NCBI GenBank assembly: GCA_905214715.1
Contig: CAJMMT010000023.1
Span: forward strand, 1-30,313
Direction: 5' to 3'
From: an uncultured bacterium
Lineage (GTDB): Bacteria; Bacteroidota; Bacteroidia; Bacteroidales; Muribaculaceae
DNA length: 30,313 bases
Of the stretch, positions 13,052 through 22,818 are shown piece after piece (position 1 is the first letter of the stretch; each line of letters begins with the position of its first letter). The notes beneath the pieces were generated by a model that did no database searches, had not been told where the DNA came from, and saw only the letters and a program-made list of their open reading frames with translations. Both the position numbers and the translations under genes were made by a program.

Positions 13052-15388
13052 ATGAACAGAACCATCATTACCATCATAACATTACTCGTAGCAATTATCA
13101 ACTTAAAGAGCGAGAACATCAGGCTGAAAGGTGAAGTTACCGATGAGGGGGGAGCCCCGATTCCGGGTGCATCATGCCTGGCCTTCTTATCGGCCGACTC
13201 CACCTACCTTGTCAGCACCCTGTCTGACGAACAGGGTATATTCGAGCTGACATGCAAAACAGACAGCGTTTATCTTAAAATATCGTCCGTAGGATTCGAA
13301 TCGAGGAATATCGACATCTCGAAAGATAAAATCACAAGCGACAACGGCGAACGCTTTCTGGACTTAAACAAAATAATACTACCGGCACAGAATGTTGAAT
13401 TGGCCGAAGTAGTGGTAAAGGCGGCAAAGCCTCAACTGACCGTGGAGAACGGCAACCTCGTCTACAACGTAGATGAACTGCTGAGAAGAAACAGTTATGT
13501 GTCGGCCCACGCTTTGCTGCTCGACTTACCCCTGCTATTTTCGGAGGATGGCAAAACCATAGAACTTTCAGGAGCTCCATTGGGAAGCACCATCTATATA
13601 AACGGCAGAAAATCAAAGATGGACACCAAGCAACTGATAGCTTACCTCCAGTCGCTCCCCGCCAAGAATATACTGAACGTGGAAATAGTATATCTACCCG
13701 GACCCAAATGGGGCACCAGGGAATCTGTCATAAACGTCAGGCTGCGTAAAGAAAAGGAGTATTCGGTTACCGGCAGAGTGGAAGGGGAATACATGAGGGA
13801 AGAGGCTGATACGTACCGTATTACAGGAACCGCCATGGCATCTGTACCCAAATGGTCTACTTACGTCTCTTACAGCTTTGCCGACGCAAGGCACATCAGT
13901 CCTGAAAGCGAATATGGCACGCAAATCGTAAACGGGGAAAAGAGAGATTTCAGGATAGACAGTGAAGAAAGATCCAGAGGAAACGTAAATTACTTATATG
14001 GATCGATAACATTCGATCCTAACGAAAGCAGCTCTTTCGACCTGGTATACAACGGATCGTTCCAGCCCTCCAACCACGGCGAAACAAAAACGACATCAAA
14101 CCTGTTTCCGGAAGAGACAGGTCTATATGACAGAACCAGCAAATACAACGGCTTATATCTGTCATATTCCTACAAACAGAAACTGGATGCCTATGTTTCA
14201 TGGGGAAACAATATAAGCAATCTCACAAGCGGCTATAAATCTGCCGAGGGATTGCACGACTGGAACCTTACCCACTCCACTCAGAAGAACAATAACCTGA
14301 ACGCCCAGATAAACATGTCGTTGCCGGCAGGCAAAGGATGGGAACTCAGTTTCGGGGGCGGAACATATCTCTCTTTCACCAACACATCTCAGAATTCCGA
14401 CATGGCTATAGCAGACGGCAATACGGCATGGGACTATACCTCGTTCAGGCAGAACGAAGTAACCGCAAAAGCATATTTCGGGGTATCTAAGTCGTTTTTC
14501 AACAATAAGCTTTATGTTTTTCCCAGTGTCTCCGCGTCGTATTTCAAAACCGCTTCCCATAAGACTTTCGACATCTATCCTTATGTTACATTGACATATA
14601 CTCCGGCACAGCAACATTATTTCCAATTCTCCTTTTCGTCAAGCCGAAGCACCCCCTCTCTTTGGGAAATGGCCAACACCCTTCAGTATGTAGATTCGTA
14701 TCATCTGCAAGTGGGCAATCCGAATCTGGTGTCGGCAAATACATATATCGAGAATCTCGTATATGTATTCAAGAACAAATATGTGGCCACTCTCAGCGCG
14801 ACCCAGCAGACCCATCCTACCCTCACCATTCCATACCAGTCTCCCGATTACATGATTCAGATACAGCAACCCGGGAATTTTACAAGAAGAGACTGGATCC
14901 AGGCATCAATCTCCGCTCCCGTGACTTTCGGATTCTATACATGCAATATCGCATTATACGGAAGCTACCATACCCAATATGCCGCGGATTGGAATGGTAT
15001 GGAAATAGATACAAAAGATTTTTACGGCTCGGTACGCATGCGAAATACTTTCACGATACTGACGAATCCGAAACTGACCGGTCATATTAACGCTTTCTAC
15101 GCCACACCTGTACCCGGCGACGGTTATCAAAGATATTCCGAACGCTGGAGTTTGTCCGCCGGCCTTTCGATATCGCTGTTATCCGACAACCTTTCGATAA
15201 AAGCGTTCGCCTACGATATCTTCAATACCTCGTCATATCGCAAACATTGGATACATCATGGCACTCAGGACATGAACTGGGATAACCATCGCCTAAGCCG
15301 GGAATTCGACATCACAATCAGTTACTCTTTCAAGGGGTACAAGTATCGTAACACCCGTAATCTGCAAGATTCACGCGTAGGAATGTAA
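13052..15388 (+). CDS. Outer-membrane beta-barrel protein, TonB-receptor-like (RiPP locus, copy 2)
   Basis: This 778-residue protein has a signal peptide (about 1-20), a CarboxypepD_reg-like domain (about 22-110, LKGEVTDEGGAPIPGASCLA), a plug-like domain (about 125-235, ELAEVVVKAAKPQL, STIYINGRKSKM) and a barrel to the C-terminus. It is a paralog of the protein at 7050-9407 over its whole length, and the two flank the three precursors and the maturase. It follows the maturase by 42 nt and precedes the exporter by 4 nt, so it is in the same operon. In a secretion reading it would be the outer-membrane step after the C39 ABC exporter; in an uptake reading it would be a receptor for the product. 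No HlyD-type adaptor gene is present. Confidence 0.88.
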   Translation: MNRTIITIITLLVAIINLKSENIRLKGEVTDEGGAPIPGASCLAFLSADSTYLVSTLSDEQGIFELTCKTDSVYLKISSVGFESRNIDISKDKITSDNGERFLDLNKIILPAQNVELAEVVVKAAKPQLTVENGNLVYNVDELLRRNSYVSAHALLLDLPLLFSEDGKTIELSGAPLGSTIYINGRKSKMDTKQLIAYLQSLPAKNILNVEIVYLPGPKWGTRESVINVRLRKEKEYSVTGRVEGEYMREEADTYRITGTAMASVPKWSTYVSYSFADARHISPESEYGTQIVNGEKRDFRIDSEERSRGNVNYLYGSITFDPNESSSFDLVYNGSFQPSNHGETKTTSNLFPEETGLYDRTSKYNGLYLSYSYKQKLDAYVSWGNNISNLTSGYKSAEGLHDWNLTHSTQKNNNLNAQINMSLPAGKGWELSFGGGTYLSFTNTSQNSDMAIADGNTAWDYTSFRQNEVTAKAYFGVSKSFFNNKLYVFPSVSASYFKTASHKTFDIYPYVTLTYTPAQQHYFQFSFSSSRSTPSLWEMANTLQYVDSYHLQVGNPNLVSANTYIENLVYVFKNKYVATLSATQQTHPTLTIPYQSPDYMIQIQQPGNFTRRDWIQASISAPVTFGFYTCNIALYGSYHTQYAADWNGMEIDTKDFYGSVRMRNTFTILTNPKLTGHINAFYATPVPGDGYQRYSERWSLSAGLSISLLSDNLSIKAFAYDIFNTSSYRKHWIHHGTQDMNWDNHRLSREFDITISYSFKGYKYRNTRNLQDSRVGM

Positions 15389-15392
15389 AATT

Positions 15393-17579
15393 ATGCGGTT
15401 CAAGATTATACGACAACGGGACTCCATGCAATGCGGAGTGGCGTGCCTGGCTATGATATGCCGGCATTTCGGTCAGGCATACTCTTTGCGTTGGCTCGAG
15501 AACTACTGCCATGTCGGTCCAGACGGAGCATCCATGAAGGGAATTGCCGACGCGGCCGACATTCTCGGACTTAAAAGCGTCGGCAGCCGACTCAGCACCG
15601 CCATGCTTGCCAAAGCTCCGTTGCCGGCCATCCTGCATTGGGACGGCAACCATTTCGTGGTGCTGCATAAAGTGTCGCGCGACGGCAAACGGTTCCGGAT
15701 AGCCGATCCCAGACGAGGGCTGACGACATATAGCGAAGAAGAACTTACAAGTCATTGGTGCGCGCATGATTCAGCCGAGGCCACGGGAATTGGTCTTTTC
15801 TTCGAACCTACCCCCCGATTCGGCAAGATACACGAACCACAAAGCAGCCGACGTTCGAGATTATCGATTATAAAGGAGGAGATGACCGGATATACCGCTC
15901 CATTCTGCCATCTCCTTTTCAGCCTGCTTATAGTAAGCGTACTCCAGTTGGCGGTCCCCTTTCTTACCCAGGCTACGGTCGATATAGGCATCAAGAGCGG
16001 AAGCATGAGGTTCATCTGGCTCATTCTTGCCGGAGAGTGCCTTATAATACTGGCCAAGACAGCAACCGATTTCATAAGGCGATGGATAATGCTCCACATG
16101 TCGGCACGCATAAACCTGTCGCTTCTAAGAAAGTTCTTCATAAAGCTGCTGCGCCTTCCAATGTCTTTTTTCGATGTGAAGCTATACGGAGATCTCGTGC
16201 AGCGCATGGGCGACAACAGCCGCATACAGGGATTCGTAACGAGCGAGGTGTTGGGCGCGCTCTACTCTATCTTGAGCTTTACCATTTTCAGCATAGCCCT
16301 GCTGATATTCAACCCTGTGATTTTCGGGACATATATGGCGTGCATGGCGATATATGCCTTGTGGCTGACCCTGTTCCTGAAAAAAAGGAGAAAACTGGAT
16401 TATGATTACTTTGACATACAGGCCACCAACCAAAGCAAAACCTACGAACTTATAAGTTCGATGCAGGAGATAAAGCTGCAGGGGTGCGAAAACCGTCGAC
16501 GCACTGAATGGGAGAAGATACAGGCTGACCTGTTCACACTGCAGATGCGCTCGACACGTCTTTCGCAGAATCAGGAAGCCGGGGCGCTTTTCATCAACGA
16601 GATTAAAAACGCTCTTATAACCGTTATGACCGCAGCCGCAGTGATCGACGGCAGCCTCACATTGGGCGGAATGCTGGCCATACAGTATATAGTAGGCCAG
16701 CTAAATTCGCCTGTGATGCAGCTTATAGGACTGATATACAGCCTGCAGGATGTGGCCATATCGATGGAACGTCTCGATGAGATACATGAAGTCGAGGAGG
16801 AAGACAATGAAAGCGGACTCCTTGACCGGTATCAGGGGCGCCGTGAACTGACACTACGGAACCTTGACTTCAAATATGATCCCCACGATCTGAAAAAGAC
16901 GCTCGACGATATCACCATATCCATACCCCAGGGAAAAGTCACGGCTATCGTGGGCCATTCGGGAAGCGGCAAGAGCACGCTCGTAAAACTGATGCTCGGG
17001 TATTACCGGCCTCTCGCAGGAACCATACTGCTCGGGGATTCCGACCTGTCGGCATATAATATGGCGTGGTGGCGTTCCCGCTGCGGAGTCGTGATGCAAG
17101 ACGGAGTGATTTTTTCGGAATCGATAAGAAGAAACATAGCCGTAGGCGACGGGGAGGTGGATGAGGAGAGAATGACAAGGGCCGCGCGCATGGCAAACCT
17201 TACGGACTTCGTAGACTCCCTGCCGGCGCGGTTCGACACCAAGGTGGGCAGAGACGGCGTAGGTCTGAGCCAGGGGCAGAAACAACGTCTCCTCATCGCA
17301 CGCGCCATATACAGGGACCCCGATTTCATATTCCTTGACGAGGCTACAAATTCGCTCGACGCATCTAACGAAAAGGAGATAGTTACCAACCTGAACGAGT
17401 TTTATCGCAACAAGACCGTCGTTATCGTGGCCCACAGACTATCTACAGTCAGGAACGCCGACCGAATAATAGTTCTTTCACATGGGAAAGTGGCGGAAAG
17501 CGGCACTCATTCCGAACTGTTGGCCCTCAAGGGGGAGTACTACACATTGGTAAAAAGTCAGCTGGAACTCGACACATGA
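15393..17579 (+). CDS. Peptidase-containing ABC transporter (C39 peptidase, TM and ATPase domains)
   Basis: This 728-residue exporter has all three modules. The C39 cysteine peptidase (about 1-140) has Gln8, catalytic Cys14 in DSMQCGVACLAM, His87 in GNHFVVLH and Asp105 in IADP. The transmembrane domain spans about 165-470. The ATPase domain has Walker A GHSGSGKST (521-529), signature LSQGQ (625-629), Walker B IFLDEAT (Asp649, Glu650) and the H-loop His681. PCAT proteins cut leaders after double Gly and export the core through the inner membrane, exactly what the three GG-leader peptides need. All catalytic residues are present, so it should be active. It is the fourth gene of the operon and overlaps the next small gene by an ATGA. 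Confidence 0.96.
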   Translation: MRFKIIRQRDSMQCGVACLAMICRHFGQAYSLRWLENYCHVGPDGASMKGIADAADILGLKSVGSRLSTAMLAKAPLPAILHWDGNHFVVLHKVSRDGKRFRIADPRRGLTTYSEEELTSHWCAHDSAEATGIGLFFEPTPRFGKIHEPQSSRRSRLSIIKEEMTGYTAPFCHLLFSLLIVSVLQLAVPFLTQATVDIGIKSGSMRFIWLILAGECLIILAKTATDFIRRWIMLHMSARINLSLLRKFFIKLLRLPMSFFDVKLYGDLVQRMGDNSRIQGFVTSEVLGALYSILSFTIFSIALLIFNPVIFGTYMACMAIYALWLTLFLKKRRKLDYDYFDIQATNQSKTYELISSMQEIKLQGCENRRRTEWEKIQADLFTLQMRSTRLSQNQEAGALFINEIKNALITVMTAAAVIDGSLTLGGMLAIQYIVGQLNSPVMQLIGLIYSLQDVAISMERLDEIHEVEEEDNESGLLDRYQGRRELTLRNLDFKYDPHDLKKTLDDITISIPQGKVTAIVGHSGSGKSTLVKLMLGYYRPLAGTILLGDSDLSAYNMAWWRSRCGVVMQDGVIFSESIRRNIAVGDGEVDEERMTRAARMANLTDFVDSLPARFDTKVGRDGVGLSQGQKQRLLIARAIYRDPDFIFLDEATNSLDASNEKEIVTNLNEFYRNKTVVIVAHRLSTVRNADRIIVLSHGKVAESGTHSELLALKGEYYTLVKSQLELDT

Positions 17580-17746
17580 ATAAGGAAAACGACAACATAT
17601 TAGGACCATTCCCCGGGCGGTTGTTGCGCCTGAGCGCCATTGTGCTCGCCATCCTGACGATAGCGATAGCCGGAGTGGTCGCGCTGATATACAGATGCCA
17701 CCAATCCGGCATAACCGTTCAGGAACTGCTCAGGCAGTTCGTATAG
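17576..17746 (+). CDS. Small single-TM protein coupled to the PCAT exporter
   Basis: This 56-residue ORF starts within the exporter stop (ATGA at 17576-17579), a clear sign of translational coupling. It has a short polar N-terminus (MNKENDNILG), one hydrophobic helix (about residues 20-39, LSAIVLAILTIAIAGVVALI) and a short amphipathic tail (TVQELLRQFV). It ends directly against the trmD stop codon on the other strand. It could be a transporter accessory subunit, an immunity-type peptide or a small membrane regulator; sequence alone does not decide. I do not recognise a family. Confidence 0.6.
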   Translation: MNKENDNILGPFPGRLLRLSAIVLAILTIAIAGVVALIYRCHQSGITVQELLRQFV

Positions 17747-18424
17747 CTATTCTTCCAACAAATCGGGGCGCAGACGGCGCGTGCGCTCCAGAGCCTGGTC
17801 GTAACGCCACCGGGCGATGTTGGCCTCGTGGCCTGACAGCAGTACATCTGGCACTTTCCAGCCGTTGTAATCGGCGGGACGCGTATATACCGGCGGAGCC
17901 AACAGGTTATCCTGGAACGAGTCGGAAAGCGCCGACTGTTCGTCGCCGAGCACCCCGGGCAGCAGCCGCACCACGGCATCGGCCACACAGGCCGCCGGAA
18001 GCTCTCCCCCGGTAAGCACGTAGTCCCCTATCGAGATCTCGCGGGTAACGAGATGCTCCCTTATGCGATAGTCTATACCTTTGTAATGTCCGCAGAGAAT
18101 TATGATGTTGCCGAGCAGCGACAGCCGGTTGGCTATGCTCTGGTTGAAAGTCTCGCCGTCGGGAGTCATGAATATCACTTCATCATACTCCCGCTCTTTG
18201 CGGAGAGCAGAGATACAGGCATCCACAGGTTGAATCTGCATCACCATGCCGGCTTCGCCGCCGAAAGGATAATCGTCTACCTTCCGGTGTTTGTTGGTGG
18301 TGTAGTCTCGCAGGTTATGTACCTTTATCTCTGCCAGTCCTTTATCCTGGGCACGCTTCAATATAGATGTATTCAGCGGAGATTCAAGCATCTCCGGTAT
18401 TACAGTAAGAATATCTATCCTCAT
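17747..18424 (-). CDS. trmD: tRNA (guanine-N1)-methyltransferase TrmD
   Basis: TrmD methylates G37 of tRNAs with S-adenosylmethionine, preventing +1 frameshifts. The SPOUT trefoil-knot motifs are clear: DDYPFGGEAGMVMQ, ILCGHYKGIDYR, EISIGDYVLTGGELPA and the C-terminal LLSGHEANIARWR. The start is the ATG at 18424 (MRIDILTVIPEM), which gives the normal length of 225 residues; the open frame continues upstream for 25 codons without family character. The HYKGID version replaces the usual RYEGID. It abuts the RiPP operon tail-to-tail with no space and no visible terminator between them. Confidence 0.96.
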   Translation of the reverse strand: MRIDILTVIPEMLESPLNTSILKRAQDKGLAEIKVHNLRDYTTNKHRKVDDYPFGGEAGMVMQIQPVDACISALRKEREYDEVIFMTPDGETFNQSIANRLSLLGNIIILCGHYKGIDYRIREHLVTREISIGDYVLTGGELPAACVADAVVRLLPGVLGDEQSALSDSFQDNLLAPPVYTRPADYNGWKVPDVLLSGHEANIARWRYDQALERTRRLRPDLLEE

Positions 18425-18480
18425 AAAAACAGCTGGAGGGTATACAGCCATACCCCTTGGGGAAACATAGACCGGGACGA

Positions 18481-18499
18481 TTGCGGAGGAATTCCGCAA
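18481..18499 (-). terminator. Hairpin between ino1 and trmD
   Basis: TTGCGGA (18481-18487) and TCCGCAA (18493-18499) form a 7-bp stem with a 5-nt loop, in the gap between the ino1 stop and the trmD start. Flanking CCGGG/CCCGG could extend it imperfectly. There is no T-run, so it may attenuate rather than end transcription. Confidence 0.3.
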
Positions 18500-18533
18500 C
18501 CGCCCCGGGTGTGTATCTCAAGATTATTGATTA

Positions 18534-19859
<1,326 letters not shown>

Positions 19860-19961
19860 AGCTAATCGTGTTTGCTATTCTGATTTTTCTGTTTTTTTCT
19901 TTCTGTATCCCCCCGTAATTTCCAAAACCCTTCCTCCGAACTCTTAAAAGTCAGCAGACAA

Positions 19962-19981
19962 AGGCCGCGTAACCGCGGCCT
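19962..19981 (-). promoter_or_regulatory. GC-rich hairpin in the ino1 leader
   Basis: AGGCCGCG (19962-19969) and CGCGGCCT (19974-19981) form a perfect 8-bp stem with a TAAC loop. If the ino1 promoter at 19996-20026 is used, it lies within the first 30 nt of the transcript. It could instead help stop read-through from the HAD gene, but the following T-run on the minus strand is short (TTTGT). Confidence 0.4.
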
Positions 19982-19995
19982 GAGGATTCGTGGCG

Positions 19996-20026
19996 TAAAA
20001 GTACATCTGTTTTTGCAAACTGCAAA
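19996..20026 (-). promoter_or_regulatory. Promoter of ino1
   Basis: On the minus strand TACTTTTA (19996-20003) matches TAnnTTTG except the last base, and TTTG (20023-20026) lies 19 nt upstream. A full -7 match, TAAGTTTG (20089-20096), is also present farther up but lacks a -33 box. The remainder of the gap 19860-20200 shows no gene. Confidence 0.45.
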
Positions 20027-20200
20027 GAAATTTTAATCATTTCAACATGGCCTTTTCTTAAATAATGTTAACAACATGTAGATATGGCCAAACTTAGTTA
20101 AAAACAGACCAATGCGGCAGTTTGTGTTAATTTTTGTAAAGACAGCTGATTCGCGTTTTTAGGTCCGCGGTTTCATACTGTCAGAAAGGCCACGCCGCAA

Positions 20201-20932
20201 TCACAGCGACATAAGTTCGTCGAGCGTCGCTATGCGGGAGGGATGCTCGCGGGCATCCTCTTCTGCTGTCCAACCCTTACCCTTAAGCCATGCCGTAGAG
20301 CAGCCGAGGCTTTCGGCCGGCAATATATCTTTGGTGAGACTGTCGCCTACCACCAGCACTTCGTCGGGTTCGAGACCGAGAGCTTTCACTCCAAGACCAA
20401 AGATGGCGGGATCAGGTTTCCTGACACCCACAACCGCGCTTTCTATCACACTCCGGAAATAGCCTGATAAACCGAAATCGGCAAGAACGGTCTCTACATT
20501 ACCATAGAAATTGGATACCAAGACCAGGGGATAGCGGGAGGATAGATATTCCAGAACCGGACGCGATTTCTCTATCCACCCTCGCGCGGCAGCGTAACAT
20601 GTCTGAGCCGTCTCTTCGGCAAACCGGGCTAAGCTTCCTTGCAATCCGCCGCTATCTTCACCTCTGCGTTCGTAGATTCTTACCAATTCCTCGAGTTCAA
20701 GACGCATCTTTATGCGCAGCAAATCCAGGAAATTATGGTCTGGCATTATGTGCCGGGTACGGGCGAGCTCCCGCTCGGTCCATACATAAGCCTCGCGGAA
20801 GGTATCCTTATCGGCAGGAACGCCGGCTTTTTTCCAAGCCGCCCATATCACTTCGCTCCAATGATCGCCTCCGGAATCGAGCGTGCCGCCGTAATCGAAT
20901 ATTATACCCTTTATATCTTTCTTCAGTTCCAT
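20201..20932 (-). CDS. HAD superfamily protein in the inositol-lipid operon
   Basis: This 243-residue HAD protein has a cap insertion. Motif I is FDYGGTLD (Asp13), motif II is VLVSNFYGN (Ser), motif III is VRKPDPAIFG (Lys) and motif IV is VVGDSLTKD. The usual second aspartate of phosphatase motif I (DxD) is Gly15, as in variants that are not standard phosphatases. In Bacteroides a phosphatase encoded in the inositol-lipid cluster removes the phosphate from phosphatidylinositol phosphate; this protein could be its counterpart or have another job. A GTG at 20938 overlaps the upstream stop (GTGA), while the ATG at 20932 follows it; I prefer the ATG. It is the last gene of the operon. Confidence 0.85.
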   Translation of the reverse strand: MELKKDIKGIIFDYGGTLDSGGDHWSEVIWAAWKKAGVPADKDTFREAYVWTERELARTRHIMPDHNFLDLLRIKMRLELEELVRIYERRGEDSGGLQGSLARFAEETAQTCYAAARGWIEKSRPVLEYLSSRYPLVLVSNFYGNVETVLADFGLSGYFRSVIESAVVGVRKPDPAIFGLGVKALGLEPDEVLVVGDSLTKDILPAESLGCSTAWLKGKGWTAEEDAREHPSRIATLDELMSL

Positions 20933-20934
20933 AA

Positions 20935-21918
20935 TCACTCATATCTGTTACCTGCAATCAGAGACTCGGAGAATCTGCGGCAGATATGCTCGTGGCGCAC
21001 CATCATATAGACCATGAGTATATTCAGCACGGTAAGCTCGAACGCGAAATAAAGCCACGGCATGCGGAATATAAGTATGGCGGCGAAGAGCGCGAACGTG
21101 CGTGTGTTGAAACTCAGGATATTGGTATATTTCATGAGAGGTTTGCTCGCCGCGCGGAAAGCCTCGCGGAACTTCTGCGGAATATGATTGCCGAATTTCT
21201 CGGAAAGCAACACGCGCAGTCGCTGCATCTGCGGAGTGCGTTTCTCCTGACCGAGAGTGTAGTTGGTATAGAACATCAGGACGAGTTTCTGCCAGAAATC
21301 CCGTTTCCAACTCAGCGCCCTGAACTTGGCCACGAGATGGCTGCCTTTTTCCAGTTCACTCCCCTCCTCGCCTTTAACGAACCAGAGATGGAACTGACGG
21401 TAATAGTCGGCCATCGCGGCCTGCGTACCATGACAAATGCCGGTAACCACAGCCATAACCCATATAACCCAATGATGGGCGGAGAAGAACTCGCTGGTTA
21501 CATTCTCGCGCAAGCAGATGGCGACATAAATCGCCGCAAACCAGAAATCGCCGCTGAGGCCGTCGAGTATGCGCCCAAGGCGGGAATACTGCTTGGTCAT
21601 ACGTGCCAACTGTCCGTCAGCACTGTCGAAGGAGTCGGCCCACACGAGCAGAACCACACCGAGAAGGTTCCACCATATGTTGTTGAAATAGAAAGCCACG
21701 CCGGCTCCTACACCGAGAAATATGGACGCTATCGTTATGGCGTTGGGAGTGATGCCAAGACGCTTTGCCAGCAATGCCCATGCATAACCTATGCGACGGT
21801 AGAATATCAGATCGAACCATTCTTCGGTATCGGCCGATTTCAAGGTAGCCTGATAATCGGATACCTTTTGCGTATCAGAGTGTGCTCCGTTGGGCTTGTT
21901 ATTATTGCTCTTGCTCAT
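20935..21918 (-). CDS. CDP-alcohol phosphatidyltransferase, probable inositol-lipid synthase
   Basis: This 327-residue integral membrane enzyme has a family active site, DSADGQLAR, followed eight residues later by GRILDGLSGD. The visible acidic residues are Asp98, Asp101, Asp119 and Asp124. The family pattern has the fourth Asp four residues after the third; here it is five, with Gly123 in the expected place. Several TM helices follow (about residues 65-150 and 265-310). The enzyme would join an inositol-phosphate unit to a lipid, using a CDP-activated partner. Next to an NTP transferase gene, CDP-inositol plus diacylglycerol giving phosphatidylinositol is plausible (inference). It lies 12 nt after the acyltransferase. 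Confidence 0.88.
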   Translation of the reverse strand: MSKSNNNKPNGAHSDTQKVSDYQATLKSADTEEWFDLIFYRRIGYAWALLAKRLGITPNAITIASIFLGVGAGVAFYFNNIWWNLLGVVLLVWADSFDSADGQLARMTKQYSRLGRILDGLSGDFWFAAIYVAICLRENVTSEFFSAHHWVIWVMAVVTGICHGTQAAMADYYRQFHLWFVKGEEGSELEKGSHLVAKFRALSWKRDFWQKLVLMFYTNYTLGQEKRTPQMQRLRVLLSEKFGNHIPQKFREAFRAASKPLMKYTNILSFNTRTFALFAAILIFRMPWLYFAFELTVLNILMVYMMVRHEHICRRFSESLIAGNRYE

Positions 21919-21930
21919 TTATATCGTATA

Positions 21931-22788
21931 TTATTTATGGCGCAGGGCGAAAGTCCGCTCGCGCAAATAGCGGCCCAGTTCCTCGGTCGAAGAGCCATGG
22001 GCCGCCTGCTCTTCGGGAGTGATAGGTTTGCCGATGGTAACCACCATCCGTTTTCCACGTTTGCGGAATACCTCCGCCGGAAGACGCAACGACCGGGCAG
22101 GCCAGCAAGCACGCCCCAGAAAATTGAACCACCAGCTATTGGAACCCTGGAAAAATATGGGTATCACCGGGACTTTCGCCCTGGAGATTATTTCAATTAC
22201 CGATTTCTGCCACTCGCGGTCTTGCAAATTACCTTTCCAGTCTATCTTGCTCATGGCTCCCGCAGGGAAAAAACCCAGCGGTTCGCCGCTTTTTAACTGA
22301 CCTATGGCATGACGGATGCCCAACATGGACACTTTCCTCTTTTCGGGATCATCGGAGGCGAGCGCGTCGACCGCGATGAAGTTGGGACGCATGGCCGATA
22401 TGCGGTTAAGCATCATATTCACCATAACCTTGAATTTCGGCCTATACTTGGTAACCAGATATATAAGCAATATACCGTCAAGAGCGCCGAAAGGATGGTT
22501 GCTTACCGTTATAAACGGGCCGTCGGGCAGATTGCGGAGCACCTCTTCCCCTTCGACCTTCACATCCAGTTTAAAATCCTGTTCAACCATGCGCTTCACG
22601 AACTCAGGACCCGGAGTGTCGCACCATCTGCCATGCACTCGGTTGACCTCGTCAAGTTCAAGCCATTTCATGACCTTTGCCACCAGCTTGCGGTGATTCG
22701 CGAGCTTCGGCACCATTTCCACGATATCGTCGACGTTCATAACGTCGGGACGAACGCATTTAGCGGTCTCTTCTTTATCCTGACTCAT
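21931..22788 (-). CDS. Lysophospholipid acyltransferase family protein
   Basis: This 285-residue protein carries the acyltransferase motif NHPFGALDG (catalytic His with Asp), then VDALAS and FFPAGAMSKI (a FPEG-like motif) and PVIPIFFQG. These are the ordered blocks of PlsC/hemolysin-type acyltransferases that move an acyl chain onto a lysolipid or an amine. The start is the ATG at 22788; the upstream in-frame TTG at 22794 adds two residues only. There is no clear TM helix, so it may sit at the membrane face. Its place between the ATP-grasp and CDP-alcohol transferase genes ties it to inositol-lipid or related lipid synthesis. The acceptor is unknown. Confidence 0.88.
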   Translation of the reverse strand: MSQDKEETAKCVRPDVMNVDDIVEMVPKLANHRKLVAKVMKWLELDEVNRVHGRWCDTPGPEFVKRMVEQDFKLDVKVEGEEVLRNLPDGPFITVSNHPFGALDGILLIYLVTKYRPKFKVMVNMMLNRISAMRPNFIAVDALASDDPEKRKVSMLGIRHAIGQLKSGEPLGFFPAGAMSKIDWKGNLQDREWQKSVIEIISRAKVPVIPIFFQGSNSWWFNFLGRACWPARSLRLPAEVFRKRGKRMVVTIGKPITPEEQAAHGSSTEELGRYLRERTFALRHK

Positions 22789-22818
22789 AAGCAAGTGTTC
22801 AATTCAGACCCACACAAA

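Noticed and set aside
18425..18499. 25-residue N-terminal extension of TrmD
   Set aside because: TrmD proteins start at the MRIDILT-type segment; the extension has no family similarity and covers a hairpin.
20986..22296. Long plus-strand open frame of 436 codons
   Set aside because: It is antisense to the CDP-alcohol transferase and acyltransferase genes, whose minus-strand proteins carry clear family motifs; it has no motif of its own.
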